64,000 bases of DNA from Solibacillus sp. FSL W7-1464 (GTDB lineage: Bacteria > Bacillota > Bacilli > Bacillales_A > Planococcaceae): contig NZ_JBBORC010000001.1 of assembly GCF_038004425.1 (NCBI RefSeq), positions 1,341,001 to 1,405,000 on the forward strand, written 5' to 3'. The translations under genes were made by a program, and so were the position numbers. How positions within the stretch are numbered: position 1 is the stretch's first letter; each line of letters opens with the position of its first letter. Below, in pieces: positions 52,055-61,700 of the stretch. A model generated the notes under the pieces. The model saw nothing but the letters and a program-made list of their open reading frames with translations. It was not told the DNA's origin and searched no databases.

Positions 52055-52279
52055 ATGAAAAAAACATTAGAAGTATTAGGAATGGTTTGTCCGTTTCCGT
52101 TAATCGAAGCAAAAGAAGCAATTAAAGAGTTAAATTCGGGCGATGAGCTTGAAGTACAATTCGACTGTACACAAGGCACGGAATCAATTCCACGCTGGGC
52201 TGCAGAAGACGGTCATGAAGTGACAAATTATGAACAATTAGGCGAAGCTTCTTGGACAATTTCAATTAAGAAGAAATAA
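52055..52279 (+). CDS. TusA-like sulfur carrier protein (TsuB type)
   Basis: 74-residue two-layer alpha/beta sulfur carrier with the CPxP motif C12-PFP in GMVCPFPLIEAKEAI; the cysteine takes sulfur as a persulfide or thiosulfonate from the adjacent permease. Ends with the usual ESIPRWAAEDGHEV strand-helix segment. Start ATG 52055 after AAGGAGAG. Co-transcribed with the permease and followed by a terminator. Confidence 0.92.
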   Translation: MKKTLEVLGMVCPFPLIEAKEAIKELNSGDELEVQFDCTQGTESIPRWAAEDGHEVTNYEQLGEASWTISIKKK

Positions 52280-52292
52280 TAGTTGGGCTACG

Positions 52293-52328
52293 GGCAGCAT
52301 CTCGATTTTAGAGGTGCTGCTTTTTTTA
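52293..52328 (+). terminator. Intrinsic terminator of tsuA-tusA
   Basis: Stem GCAGCATCT / AGAGGTGCTGC (one bulge) followed by eight T. Confidence 0.88.
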
Positions 52329-52447
52329 TTGGGTGACGGGGACGGATTGCATATTACCCGACACTAATTGATATAAAAATTAATTTATTATGAGGCTATC
52401 AAGGCAAATTAAGATTAAAAGTAAACTTAGGCTTTGGCAGGGCTTTT

Positions 52448-52760
52448 ATTAGAACTTTTGGGGGACTTATTAGAAAAACTTGGGGCGATATTAGAAGATT
52501 GAACCAAGATTTTAGAATAAAGCTTGCCGAGCACTGCTTTTGACCGAAGATTTCATATAGAAGTACTAGATTTGGATTTATATTAGAACAAGTCGGCGTT
52601 TTATTAGAAAAAGTCCGAGTGATATTCGAAGATTGGTAGGGAATATTAGAACAATCCGAACATTTATTAGAACAACTAGAAGAGATATTAGAAAATCTGC
52701 ATTTTATTAGAATAAATAGTATTATATTAGAACATTTCCGGTTATATTAGAAAATCTCGC
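52448..52760 (+). repeat. ATTAGAA array, regular 21-nt period (second copy)
   Basis: Thirteen units begin with ATTAGAA or one-mismatch forms at 52448, 52469, 52490, 52511, 52582, 52603, 52624, 52645, 52666, 52687, 52706, 52726 and 52746; eight steps are exactly 21. Spacer sequences differ. Frame TTA-GAA reads Leu-Leu-Glu-(Gln/Lys) heptads with stops (TGA, TAA, TAG), so no intact gene. The remaining gap (52329-52447) shows nothing else. Confidence 0.85.
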
Positions 52761-52796
52761 AACAACACCGTCCATCCCTCTTGATAAAAGACAAAA

Positions 52797-52815
52797 GGGA
52801 CTACCGAATAGCCCC
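52797..52815 (-). terminator. Terminator of the LysR gene at 52815
   Basis: Minus strand GGGGCTA / TAGTCCC with a 5-base loop, then TTTTGTCTTTT; the stem starts at the stop codon. Confidence 0.7.
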
Positions 52816-53732
52816 TACAATGAATTAGCAGACAAAGACAACTGATAATTTGTCAGCGCTGGCTTCAATAAATCAAGAAATGCCTTAAAAGCAGGCGATT
52901 GCTGGCGCTCCTTCTGATAGATGAGCAATGTTTCTCTTTCCAGCAAAGGGTGCTGAATGATATGAGCCTGCAGTTTATCCGAAGCATGTAAATCAAACAG
53001 TGTTTTAGCTACAATTGTTCCGCCAAGACCTTGCTCGACAAACTGAAAAATAGCGGGAATGCTTGAGGTTTCAAACTTCGGTTCAACCATTAACTTGTCC
53101 GATTTTGCCGCAGCATTTAAAATCCGCCGGCAAAGATGCGCATTTGGAAACAAAACAAGTGGTTCATTTAAAATATGGCGTAATTGTACGGTCCCATCAT
53201 GGTGAGTAGCAGCGTCTTTGCTTTCTACATAACAGAACTTTTCATTATATAAAGGAATCTCCACAAACTGCTCATCGTAGTTTTCAATGAGTGGTGAAAA
53301 CGAAAATCCGAAATCGATTGTATTGTTCTTCAGTAATGTATGAATATCTTCACCAGAAGTAACCTTTACTTGTATATGCGGATAGTTATGCATGAACTTC
53401 AATACTAAATCTGACACAATATTCGTCAGCTCACCAGGCAACGCGCCCACACGCAGAATCCCTTTTTCAAGCGAAGCCAATTGCTGCATTTGCATTTTTG
53501 TAGTATGCAATGTTTGAAATATCGTTTGTGCTTGGCGATAAAGAATCTGTCCGGCCTCCGTAAGGCTGATTTTCTTGCCTATCCGGTGAAACAAAGGGGT
53601 ATTTATTTCATTTTCAAGCACTTTTATTTGCTGGCTTAAAGTTGGCTGTGCAATATTAAGCCGTTCAGCCGCTCTCGTAAATTGCATCTCTTCGCACAAC
53701 ATTAAAAAGTACTCCAACTGTCGTAATTCCAT
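52815..53732 (-). CDS. LysR-type transcriptional regulator (CynR-like)
   Basis: 305 residues: winged helix at 1-60 (MELRQLEYFLMLCEEMQFT, RAAERLNIAQPTLSQQIKVLE) and a periplasmic-binding-protein-like sensor domain (ILRVGALPGELTNIVSDLVLKF ... TIDFGFSFSP). ATG 53732 follows GAGGTG by seven bases. Divergent from spoVD and convergent with tsuA-tusA. A palindrome upstream of it (53751-53765) fits autoregulation. Target genes and inducer unknown. Confidence 0.9.
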   Translation of the reverse strand: MELRQLEYFLMLCEEMQFTRAAERLNIAQPTLSQQIKVLENEINTPLFHRIGKKISLTEAGQILYRQAQTIFQTLHTTKMQMQQLASLEKGILRVGALPGELTNIVSDLVLKFMHNYPHIQVKVTSGEDIHTLLKNNTIDFGFSFSPLIENYDEQFVEIPLYNEKFCYVESKDAATHHDGTVQLRHILNEPLVLFPNAHLCRRILNAAAKSDKLMVEPKFETSSIPAIFQFVEQGLGGTIVAKTLFDLHASDKLQAHIIQHPLLERETLLIYQKERQQSPAFKAFLDLLKPALTNYQLSLSANSL

Positions 53733-53750
53733 AGAAAACACCTCGTTTTT

Positions 53751-53765
53751 ATAGTTATAAACTAT
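53751..53765. promoter_or_regulatory. Palindromic LysR-type operator
   Basis: ATAGTTATAAACTAT, a perfect 15-base palindrome around a 3-base centre, containing the T-N11-A pattern, 19 bases upstream of the LysR start. Confidence 0.55.
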
Positions 53766-53850
53766 TATATGTACTATTAATATAATTCATATCTATTGTA
53801 AAGGACATTCATCTAAATAGAAAGAGAAGGTATTCTTCTAATCCGATGAG

Positions 53851-53877
53851 CTATTCGACATGTAGCTGCTCGAATAG
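53851..53877. promoter_or_regulatory. Inverted repeat overlapping the spoVD promoter
   Basis: CTATTCGA / TCGAATAG, perfect eight-base arms, 11-base gap. The right arm overlaps the sigma-E-like -35. Confidence 0.45.
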
Positions 53878-53900
53878 AAAATCAATTTTATTCATAATGT
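53872..53900 (+). promoter_or_regulatory. Sigma-E-like sporulation promoter of spoVD
   Basis: GAATAGA (-35), 14-base spacer, CATAATGT (-10), close to the mother-cell sigma-E consensus (GHATART, 14, CATAHANT). Predicted start is about ten bases before the ribosome site. Confidence 0.55.
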
Positions 53901-53919
53901 GAATATTGAGGTGAATTTT

Positions 53920-55839
53920 TTGAAGTGGATTTCAACTATTTCCAAAAAAAGATTGAGGTTAATCTTTTCTGCTTTTATTCTTTTCGGAGTTATTGTCTTT
54001 TTAAGACTGTTTTATGTGCAAATTATTCAGCACGATAAACTAACAGAGCTTGCAAAAACGAATTGGGATCGGGAAATTCCCTTTACTTCAGAGCGCGGGG
54101 AAATTACGGATCGAAACGGTAAACTAATTGTTACGAATGAATTAGCGCCAACGCTTTATTTCATGCCAACACAGAATGATAATATTGAACAAGCTGCAAA
54201 CCAGATTGCAGAAGTACTTAATTTGGATGCGAAAAAACTATACGAAAAAATGAATTCAAAAAGTTATCTCGTCAAACTTGCACCGGAAGCGAAAAACATT
54301 TCATACGAACAAGCCGTTAAAGTTCAGGAATTGAAAATTGACGGACTATATAGTGGTGTAGATTACGACAGGATATATCCTTACGGGAATCTGTTATCAA
54401 GACTCGTAGGATTTACTGGATATGATTCGCAGGGACTTGCAGGGATTGAATATCAATATGATAAACTTTTGACTTCTAAAGATGCAGCGATCAAATTGTT
54501 TACTGATGCAAAGGGAAAGGCTTTACCTCATGTGAATGATGAATGGCGTGAAGGGAAGCAAGGAGCGACGGTAGGCTTAACAATTGATGTGGAAGTTCAG
54601 AAAGTAATAGAACGAGAACTGTCTCAAGCTATGACAAAATATAATGCAGAACAGGCATTGGCCATTGCGATGAACCCTAAAACGGGGGAGATACTAGCTC
54701 TTTCTTCATATCCTACATACGATCCTTCTAAGTTTGAAGAAATAGAATCATCCATCTTTAATCGAAATCTGCCGGTATGGATGACATATGAGCCGGGGTC
54801 AACCTTTAAAATTATTACACTGAGTGCAGCCGTTGAAGAAAATGTAGTGGACCTTGAAAAAGACACTTTTTTTGATAAAGGCTATACGATGGTGGAAGGT
54901 GTAAAACTTCGCTGTTGGAAACGTGATGGTCATGGAGAGGAAACTTTTTTACAAGTAGTGGAAAATTCCTGTAATCCGGGATTTATCGAACTAGGTCAGC
55001 GAGTCGGTGCTGATAAATTAATGAAGTACATTAAAAACTTCGGGTTCGGTCAAACAACCGGTTCCAATATTGCCGGAGAAGCGTCAGGTATTTTATTTTC
55101 AGAAGAAGCATTTGGTCCAGTCGAACATGCTACCACTTCTTTTGGGCAAGGTATATCTGTGACGCCGATTCAACAGGTTCAGGCGGTTTCAGCAGCTGTG
55201 AATGGTGGTAAACTCTTTACGCCGTATGTTGTCTCAAAAGTATACAACCAGGAAAGTGGAGAAGTAATCATTGAGAATAAGCCGACCTTAAAACGCAATG
55301 TGGTCAGTGAGGAAACTTCCAAAATAGTAAGAGACGCGCTGGAGTCCGTTGTAGCAAATGGGTCAGGGCGGGCTGCATATCGGGATGGACTTCGCATTGG
55401 CGGGAAAACGGGTACTGCTCAAAAAGTAGAAAATGGACGCTATAAAGATGGGGACTATATTGTATCATTTATTGGTTTTGCACCGGCAAATGATCCTGAA
55501 GTTGTTGTATATGTAGCGGTTGACAGTCCAAAAGGGGAAGTAGTATTCGGCAGTACAATTGTAGCACCGATTGTTGGACAGATTATTGAAGATATTGCAC
55601 CAATATTGGGGATAGAAAAAGATCGAGAAGGCCAACTGGAAAAGCAATATCGTTGGGGAGATGAGTTGACGGAGCGCGTACCTGATTTAGTAGGTGTATC
55701 TGTAAATGAAATTATGGAGTTGGAATATCCTTATCAAATTAAAGTACATGGAGAAGGCGAAACAGTAAAAGCGCAGTTACCGGAGCCGGAAAGTGTATTG
55801 GAAATAGATGGCACGATTCATCTTTATTTAGAAAAATAG
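53920..55839 (+). CDS. spoVD: Stage V sporulation protein D, class B penicillin-binding protein
   Basis: Transpeptidase for spore cortex synthesis. N-terminal membrane anchor (about 12-34), PBP dimerisation domain, transpeptidase with S294-TFK297, S350-C-N352 and K496-TGT, and one C-terminal PASTA module (about 575-639, RVPDLVGVSVNEIMELE). C332 (RCWKR) and C351 (SCNPG) match the redox-controlled cysteine pair of B. subtilis SpoVD, which StoA keeps reduced. 639 residues. TTG 53920 follows GAGGTG by six bases. In B. subtilis spoVD lies in the dcw cluster; here it is alone between a LysR gene and a terminator. Confidence 0.92.
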   Translation: MKWISTISKKRLRLIFSAFILFGVIVFLRLFYVQIIQHDKLTELAKTNWDREIPFTSERGEITDRNGKLIVTNELAPTLYFMPTQNDNIEQAANQIAEVLNLDAKKLYEKMNSKSYLVKLAPEAKNISYEQAVKVQELKIDGLYSGVDYDRIYPYGNLLSRLVGFTGYDSQGLAGIEYQYDKLLTSKDAAIKLFTDAKGKALPHVNDEWREGKQGATVGLTIDVEVQKVIERELSQAMTKYNAEQALAIAMNPKTGEILALSSYPTYDPSKFEEIESSIFNRNLPVWMTYEPGSTFKIITLSAAVEENVVDLEKDTFFDKGYTMVEGVKLRCWKRDGHGEETFLQVVENSCNPGFIELGQRVGADKLMKYIKNFGFGQTTGSNIAGEASGILFSEEAFGPVEHATTSFGQGISVTPIQQVQAVSAAVNGGKLFTPYVVSKVYNQESGEVIIENKPTLKRNVVSEETSKIVRDALESVVANGSGRAAYRDGLRIGGKTGTAQKVENGRYKDGDYIVSFIGFAPANDPEVVVYVAVDSPKGEVVFGSTIVAPIVGQIIEDIAPILGIEKDREGQLEKQYRWGDELTERVPDLVGVSVNEIMELEYPYQIKVHGEGETVKAQLPEPESVLEIDGTIHLYLEK

Positions 55840-55879
55840 ATAAATAATTTCAAATGTAGCTTGCTTTGCACATAATTGA

Positions 55880-55916
55880 AACAACCATTTCCTCAATGAG
55901 CAAATGGTTGTTTTTG
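55880..55916 (+). terminator. Intrinsic terminator of spoVD
   Basis: Perfect eleven-base stem AACAACCATTT / AAATGGTTGTT, 11-base loop, T run after. Confidence 0.9.
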
Positions 55917-55928
55917 TGTACTCAATTT

Positions 55929-56324
55929 TTAATGTGCTATCATCTTATGTGCAATTTCATGGCCATCCATATGTGAAGGGTAATAGGTTGGCCAATTCGT
56001 TACTTCTTTTAGTAAAGCTTCACGATCATTCCCCCAGTAGATATGGTAATGCCCAGATTTTTGAGGTGCAATAATGTGGTCGCTAAACTGAACATAAGCA
56101 GGGACGCCTGTTTCATTTCCAACATGTTTGAAAATAAACCGAACCCCACGATTACCTTTTTCATAAGTTAAAATTTCATAGCCATCATATGCGTATTCTC
56201 CTTTATGCGCGTGACCATGATCATAAAAAGTAATAAAACGATCTTCAATGACAATACGGTCCGTAGTTGTTTTATACCCAATTTCATAATAAGTTTTAAA
56301 CTCCTCAGATGTTTGGCTTTCATC
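55929..56324 (-). pseudogene. Beheaded ZinT-family zinc-binding protein remnant
   Basis: Minus-strand frame of 131 codons without a usable start codon, closed upstream by an in-frame TAA. It reads as the C-terminal two thirds of a ZinT domain: EEFKTYYEIGYKTTTDRI, ITFYDHGHAHKGEY, YVQFSDHIIAP, GHYHIYWGND, and WPTYYPSHMDGHEIAHKM at the end. The metal-binding histidines (SDH, HYH) are kept. Signal peptide and N-terminal strand region are missing: the fragment starts right where the DUF2332 gene ends. The reading frame has no internal stop, so the loss may be recent. Intact ZinT proteins are secreted zinc scavengers. Confidence 0.8.
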
Positions 56325-56340
56325 TTAATCGTAATTATTA

Positions 56341-57363
56341 CTATTTGAGAAGTTGATTCCATAAAAAAAACTTGCCGTGCCCGTCTGTATTTTCTAGTAT
56401 TTTGACAGTTTTAGTTATACCCTCATCAATGAAATCCACATGTAAATCAGCATCATCCATATTGTTATAAATATGATAAATACTTTGAATATGGCTTAGT
56501 TGCTGAAGCATTGCCAATAATTCCGCTTTTAATTTAGCAGAAAACTGATTTGCCACATGTGTGTGCAAAATAATAATCTGACTATCTTTAAGATCATGTG
56601 TATCAAATAAAGAGGGAATAAAGATTCTGAAATCACCATTTAGTAAAAGCTTTGAATATTGCCGATTAATCGTTCGTGCCTTCTCTAAATTTTCTTTCCG
56701 TTCAATTTGTTCGGGCCAAATTAAACTTTTCAGCCATAAAAATTCATCCGAATCTTGTAAATTAATAATATTTAAATCGATTCCGATACGTTGTGAAATA
56801 TCCAAATTTTCCACAGAAGTGATAGGAGTGCCGTAGTTTTTTGCAAAAAGAGTGAGAGGACTATTTTCATTGCCAAATGAAATCGGCGGTTCCTGATCGA
56901 TTTCATATCGATACCCATCTAGATTAAGCAAAAGTCCTGCACTTGTACCGATCTCTATTAAGGTTAACGGTTGCTTTGTTTCTTCGGAAATCTCTGAAAA
57001 AATCGGATAAAGATAGCTGGCCCGCTGTACTTCATTTGTTTGAACGGACTTTGTCTGAAACAACTGCAACAGTTCATCCGAATGTTGTATACAGAAATCT
57101 ATGAGCAATTGAAAGCTTTCTTCCATATTTACTTCATAAGGATTTTCGAATATTTGTTTTAATGGGGTTTCTTTTTGGGCTGATAAGTACTGCACAGACC
57201 CAAAAAATAAATTAGGTTTTGGCTGCGTCTCCGGAATATGCATCATGAGATTCAATAGCTGCCCGTTGGTTATAATCCTTTCACACCAATATTCATAAAG
57301 CGGGCTATTGTTTTTAGCTTCATGGCTGGCGAAACGTCTGAAAGCTGCAACTAGTTTTTCCAT
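56341..57363 (-). CDS. DUF2332 family protein
   Basis: 340-residue soluble protein. Landmarks: LVAAFRRFASHEAKNNSPLYE at the start, the methyltransferase-like glycine loop LIEIGTSAGLLLNLDGYRY (about 135-153), later IIILHTHVANQFSAK and a C-terminal LENTDGHGKFFLW. The family resembles SAM-dependent methyltransferases but no activity is known. ATG 57363 follows GAGGTG. Divergent from the LysR gene at 57474, which may control it. Confidence 0.87.
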   Translation of the reverse strand: MEKLVAAFRRFASHEAKNNSPLYEYWCERIITNGQLLNLMMHIPETQPKPNLFFGSVQYLSAQKETPLKQIFENPYEVNMEESFQLLIDFCIQHSDELLQLFQTKSVQTNEVQRASYLYPIFSEISEETKQPLTLIEIGTSAGLLLNLDGYRYEIDQEPPISFGNENSPLTLFAKNYGTPITSVENLDISQRIGIDLNIINLQDSDEFLWLKSLIWPEQIERKENLEKARTINRQYSKLLLNGDFRIFIPSLFDTHDLKDSQIIILHTHVANQFSAKLKAELLAMLQQLSHIQSIYHIYNNMDDADLHVDFIDEGITKTVKILENTDGHGKFFLWNQLLK

Positions 57364-57473
57364 TTTCAGCACCTCATTTCGATTAGTGCTTACAGTGTAT
57401 AATAGACTTAAAATTAACAGAATTAATAAATTTTAATATATTTGATTAATACTATTAATAAGAGGGGGATGAA

Positions 57474-58364
57474 ATGGATATAAAATGGCTAAAATCATTT
57501 ATAGCAGTTGCCGAAGAAGGGAGTTTTCGAGCGGCGGCAGAAAAATTGTATATTTCTCAGCCTAGTATCACAGTACATATGAAATTATTAGAGGAACATT
57601 TACAGGTTCAATTGTTTCACCGTGAACATACAAAAGTAAAAATATCTGTAATTGGCGAAAAATATTATCCGATTGCTAAAAATCTGGTGGCTCAAATCGA
57701 AGCTAGTACGAATGAAATTCATCTTGAATCACTAAATCCGGTCGTTCCGTTAATAGTTTCCGTGTCACCCGCCTTACTTTATACGAATCTATTAGAGCAG
57801 ATCCATAATTTTATTGAATTACATCCACAATTTAATGTGGAAATTGTTATGGAAGATCAAGTACAGTTAGAGAATGCAATAAGAGGACAGCGAATAGATG
57901 TAGCACTAGGTTTACATAAATTTACTTATAAAGAATTTCATTCGGAGCGTATTGACCGTTCACCGTTAAGACTGGTTTATTCCTCAAAATTAAAGCTGGC
58001 TGAGAAGCAATTGGATTTACAGCTTAAAGAGCTATTTGATGAGCATCAGCTTTATGTAGGTTATTTAAATGAACATACCCCGGTAGTTGAATGGTTAAAG
58101 AATGAATATGACATAAAGAAATTCAACAAAATAAATGATGTTATTTTTGCTATAAAATTGATTAAGGAAGGTTTAGGTATCGGGCTATTGCCTGAAAGTT
58201 TGATTGCAGAGGAAATTGAAGCAGACTTATTAAGGGTAGTGGATATAGGATCGATTGGAACTATTAATCCGGTTGATATTTACATGAGTCACTTAAGAAA
58301 TAATACTAAAATTATTCCTTTGACGAGCTTTGTTCGACAAAGTTTAATATGTATGGGGGAGTAA
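57474..58364 (+). CDS. LysR-type transcriptional regulator
   Basis: 296 residues: N-terminal winged helix (KWLKSFIAVAEEGSFRAAAEKL, YISQPSITVHMKLLEEHL) and C-terminal sensor domain (PLIVSVSPALLYTNLLEQI, VALGLHKF, IKEGLGIGLLPESL). ATG 57474 has AGAGGGGGATGAA before it. Divergently arranged with DUF2332; the 110-base AT-rich gap holds ATTAAT repeats that could be operator sites. Inducer unknown. Confidence 0.9.
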   Translation: MDIKWLKSFIAVAEEGSFRAAAEKLYISQPSITVHMKLLEEHLQVQLFHREHTKVKISVIGEKYYPIAKNLVAQIEASTNEIHLESLNPVVPLIVSVSPALLYTNLLEQIHNFIELHPQFNVEIVMEDQVQLENAIRGQRIDVALGLHKFTYKEFHSERIDRSPLRLVYSSKLKLAEKQLDLQLKELFDEHQLYVGYLNEHTPVVEWLKNEYDIKKFNKINDVIFAIKLIKEGLGIGLLPESLIAEEIEADLLRVVDIGSIGTINPVDIYMSHLRNNTKIIPLTSFVRQSLICMGE

Positions 58365-58770
58365 GATTGTTTTTGAAAAAATCGACATGCAAATAAAACA
58401 GAAATAGCAAAAAAGCAGCGCAGGTTGGATTTGTTTTTTATTCGGTTGTTTAACTTGTCTATTCAATCTATTCATATTTCAATTTCTGCTCCAAACTTTT
58501 TATTTTCTTATTATACTGATATTATGTTGGGTAATGAGGAGATTTTATAAATCTTTACACTACAATCATAATAATGCTTTCAAATGCGCATAATAACCTG
58601 ATTATTTCGAAATAGCAATTTCATAAGGAAAAGGTTAATCTTTACTGGAAAAATACGGATTACAATAATTTTAAAAAAATACTAGCCGATTTTCTTGACT
58701 GGGCATGGTACTATAGAAATATGGCGAATTTAAGGCGAAAAGATATAAATTGATATAAAGGGGTAGTAAT
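58365..58770. other. AT-rich gap between the LysR gene and dynA
   Basis: About 400 bases with no supported gene, hairpin terminator or repeat. Promoter-like fragments lie at the right end (TTGACT at 58695; TATAGA at 58712) but are not correctly spaced with each other; dynA transcription probably starts here. Confidence 0.5.
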
Positions 58771-61700
58771 ATGACGATGTTTGACGAGAAAATTCAGGGA
58801 TTGTTACAGCAATCGGCATTACAATACATAATTTATAAAGAAAATGAAGATACAGAACGAATTGAAAAGCTTCATCTCTTTGCACGCAAGCTTTTACAAA
58901 AGGAATTCGTTATCGGGTTTGCCGGTCACTTCTCTGCTGGCAAATCGAGCATGATCAATGCACTGTCGGGGGAAAATATCTTAGCGACAAGTCCGATCCC
59001 GACTAGTGCGAACATTGTTAAAGTGCATAAATCGGATGAAGATTTTGCGATTCTTTATTTACACAATGAAAAGCCGGTAAAGTTTGAAGCGGGCTATGAT
59101 ATTAAACAGGTAAAAGAATTGAGCAAAAACGGTGAATTGGTATCGCAAATTGAAATTGGACATAGCACGTCAAGTTTGCCTGAAGGAGTAACGGTAATGG
59201 ACACTCCGGGTGTTGACTCAACGGATGATGCGCATGCGATGAGTACGGAATCCGCGTTGCATATTGCGGATATGGTGTTCTACACAATGGACTACAACCA
59301 TGTGCAATCTGAATTGAACTTCCAATTTACAAAGCAATTGATGAAATACAATCCGAATGTATATTTAATCGTCAATCAAATTGACAAGCACCGTGAAGCT
59401 GAACTGTCATTTGAAGATTTCAAACAATCCGTTCATAACTCGTTTGCGGCTTGGGGTGTTTACCCGAAAAATATTTTCTTCACATCATTGCGTGAAAAAG
59501 AGCTTCCGGACAACGATTTTGATCAAGTAAAGAAAATCGTCATGGATTCGATGAACGACTGGCAGGAACAATTAATCTCTACGGCAGAAAATACGTTGAC
59601 GAAGCTTCAGCATGAACATGAAGCGTATTTGGAAGAAGAAAAGCAGGACCGCTTCACGACATACGCTGAAATAGTTACTGAAGATGACTGGCAGCACCGT
59701 GATGATATTTTAGAGCAATATGAAAAACTGACACGTCAAACTGAATTATTCTCGTTTGATGTATTTGATAAGCAGTTCGATAAAAAACGTAAAGACCTGC
59801 TTGCAAATGCTGCGATTATGCCTGCGGATGTCCGTGATAAATTGCGTGCCTATTTAGAAAGTCAGCAAGAAGACTTTAAAGTTGGCGGACTGTTTACTGC
59901 GAAAAAGAAAACAGCAGAAGAGAAATCGCGACGTCAGGAAGAAGCATATGCAAGCTTTAACCATGTTGTCCAATCTCAAATTACCGGCCATATGAAAGCA
60001 TTGATGAAGCAAGCTTTGAAAGATGTCGGTGCTTTGAATGACGAACGTGCCGCAAGTATTGACAATAAGGAATTTAGTTTCCCGTTCTCGATTATTGAAG
60101 ATCAGGTGCAAAAAAGCGCAGTCATAACGGGAGATGCGGTATTGAACTTTGCGAATCGTGTATCAGAGGCGACAAAACGTTACTTTGTCCAAACAACAGA
60201 TGCATGGAAGCTTGAGCAAAAAGATACATTGGAGCAAGTTGCACGAGAAGCGGCAGCACCTGTTAAGCTTAAAATTAATGCCATGTCCGAAAAAGTGCAT
60301 GCGCTTCAGCATATTCTGCAAATCGAGAAATTCCAGGCATTCAGCAACACATTAATGAAACAAGTTTCCAATGAAATTCGCGCGGAATCCAAGATTTATC
60401 TGGAAAATTGGAAGCGCGAACATGAGCAGGCATTGAAAGATATTCGTCCTTTTGATGAGTCGATGCTGCAGTTGAAAGATCAGGAAACAGAAATTGCTGC
60501 TGAACAAACGCAGGAAAAAGTGGGTTCAGGTTTAAATGTTGATAAAGTCACTGAAAAAGCACTGAAAACAGCGCATATTATTAAAGACGTTCAAGGATTC
60601 AAAGAAGTGTCCAGCTTCTTGACAAAAAAAGTGGAGCGTCTGCAAAAGCGCGACTTTACAATCGCCTTATTCGGTGCATTCAGTGCGGGTAAATCAAGCT
60701 TTTCAAATGCATTGATGGGTGAGCGCGTATTACCGGTATCACCAAATCCGACGACAGCAGCGATCAATAAAATTCGTCCTGTCACACCGGAACATCCACA
60801 TGAAACAGCCGATGTTCATCTAAAAGATGAAGCACAGCTACTTGAAGATATTCAAGGTTCGTATGCAGCAATTGGCCTTCAAGTATCATCACTAAAAGAA
60901 GCATATGATCGTGCAGAAGAAGGTTTGGCTGTTCCATTAACAGATGAGCGCCTGAATGTTCATAAATCATTTATCCGTGCGTATTCGGAAGGTTATGAAA
61001 CATTCGTGACAAAACTGGGAACGACTTTGCGCGTGAACCGTCATGATTTTGAAAAATACGTAGCGCAGGAAAACCGTTCTTGTTTTGTGGATAATATCGA
61101 TTTTTACTTTGATTCACCACTTACGCGAATGGGTGTAACATTAGTAGACACACCGGGTGCCGACTCGATCAATGCACGCCATACAGGTGTAGCGTTCGAT
61201 TACATTCGAAATGCCGATGCCATTCTTTTCATTACGTATTACAACCATGCATTTGCAAAAGCGGACCGTGAGTTCTTGATTCAGCTAGGACGTGTAAAAG
61301 ATGCGTTTGAACTGGATAAAATGTTCTTCATCGTGAATGCGATTGACTTGGCTTCCACAATGGAGGAAGAGGAAGAAGTAAAAGGCTACGTTCGTTCAGA
61401 GCTTCAACGTTTCGGTATCCGTTTCCCAAGACTATACGGAGTATCGAGTTTACTGGCCTTAAAAGAAAAGCAAGATCAGCTTGAACATCAGTCAGGTATA
61501 GCACCTTTTGAAGAGGCGTTCCACCATTTCCTGAATGATGAACTGATGGGAATTGCGGTACAGGCATTGCAGGAGGAAGTAGATAAAACAGAAGCCCGAC
61601 TGAATGATTTAATCATACAAACCGAAGAGAACCTGAAACGGAAAGATGAACGACTTGAAGAATTGGCTCATTTGGAGAAGCATGTACGCTCCAAGTTCCA

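Noticed and set aside
56168-56362. 64-codon minus-strand frame beginning with a Met-Glu-Ser start
   Set aside because: Out of frame with the ZinT remnant, which has far better family likeness; no ribosome site.
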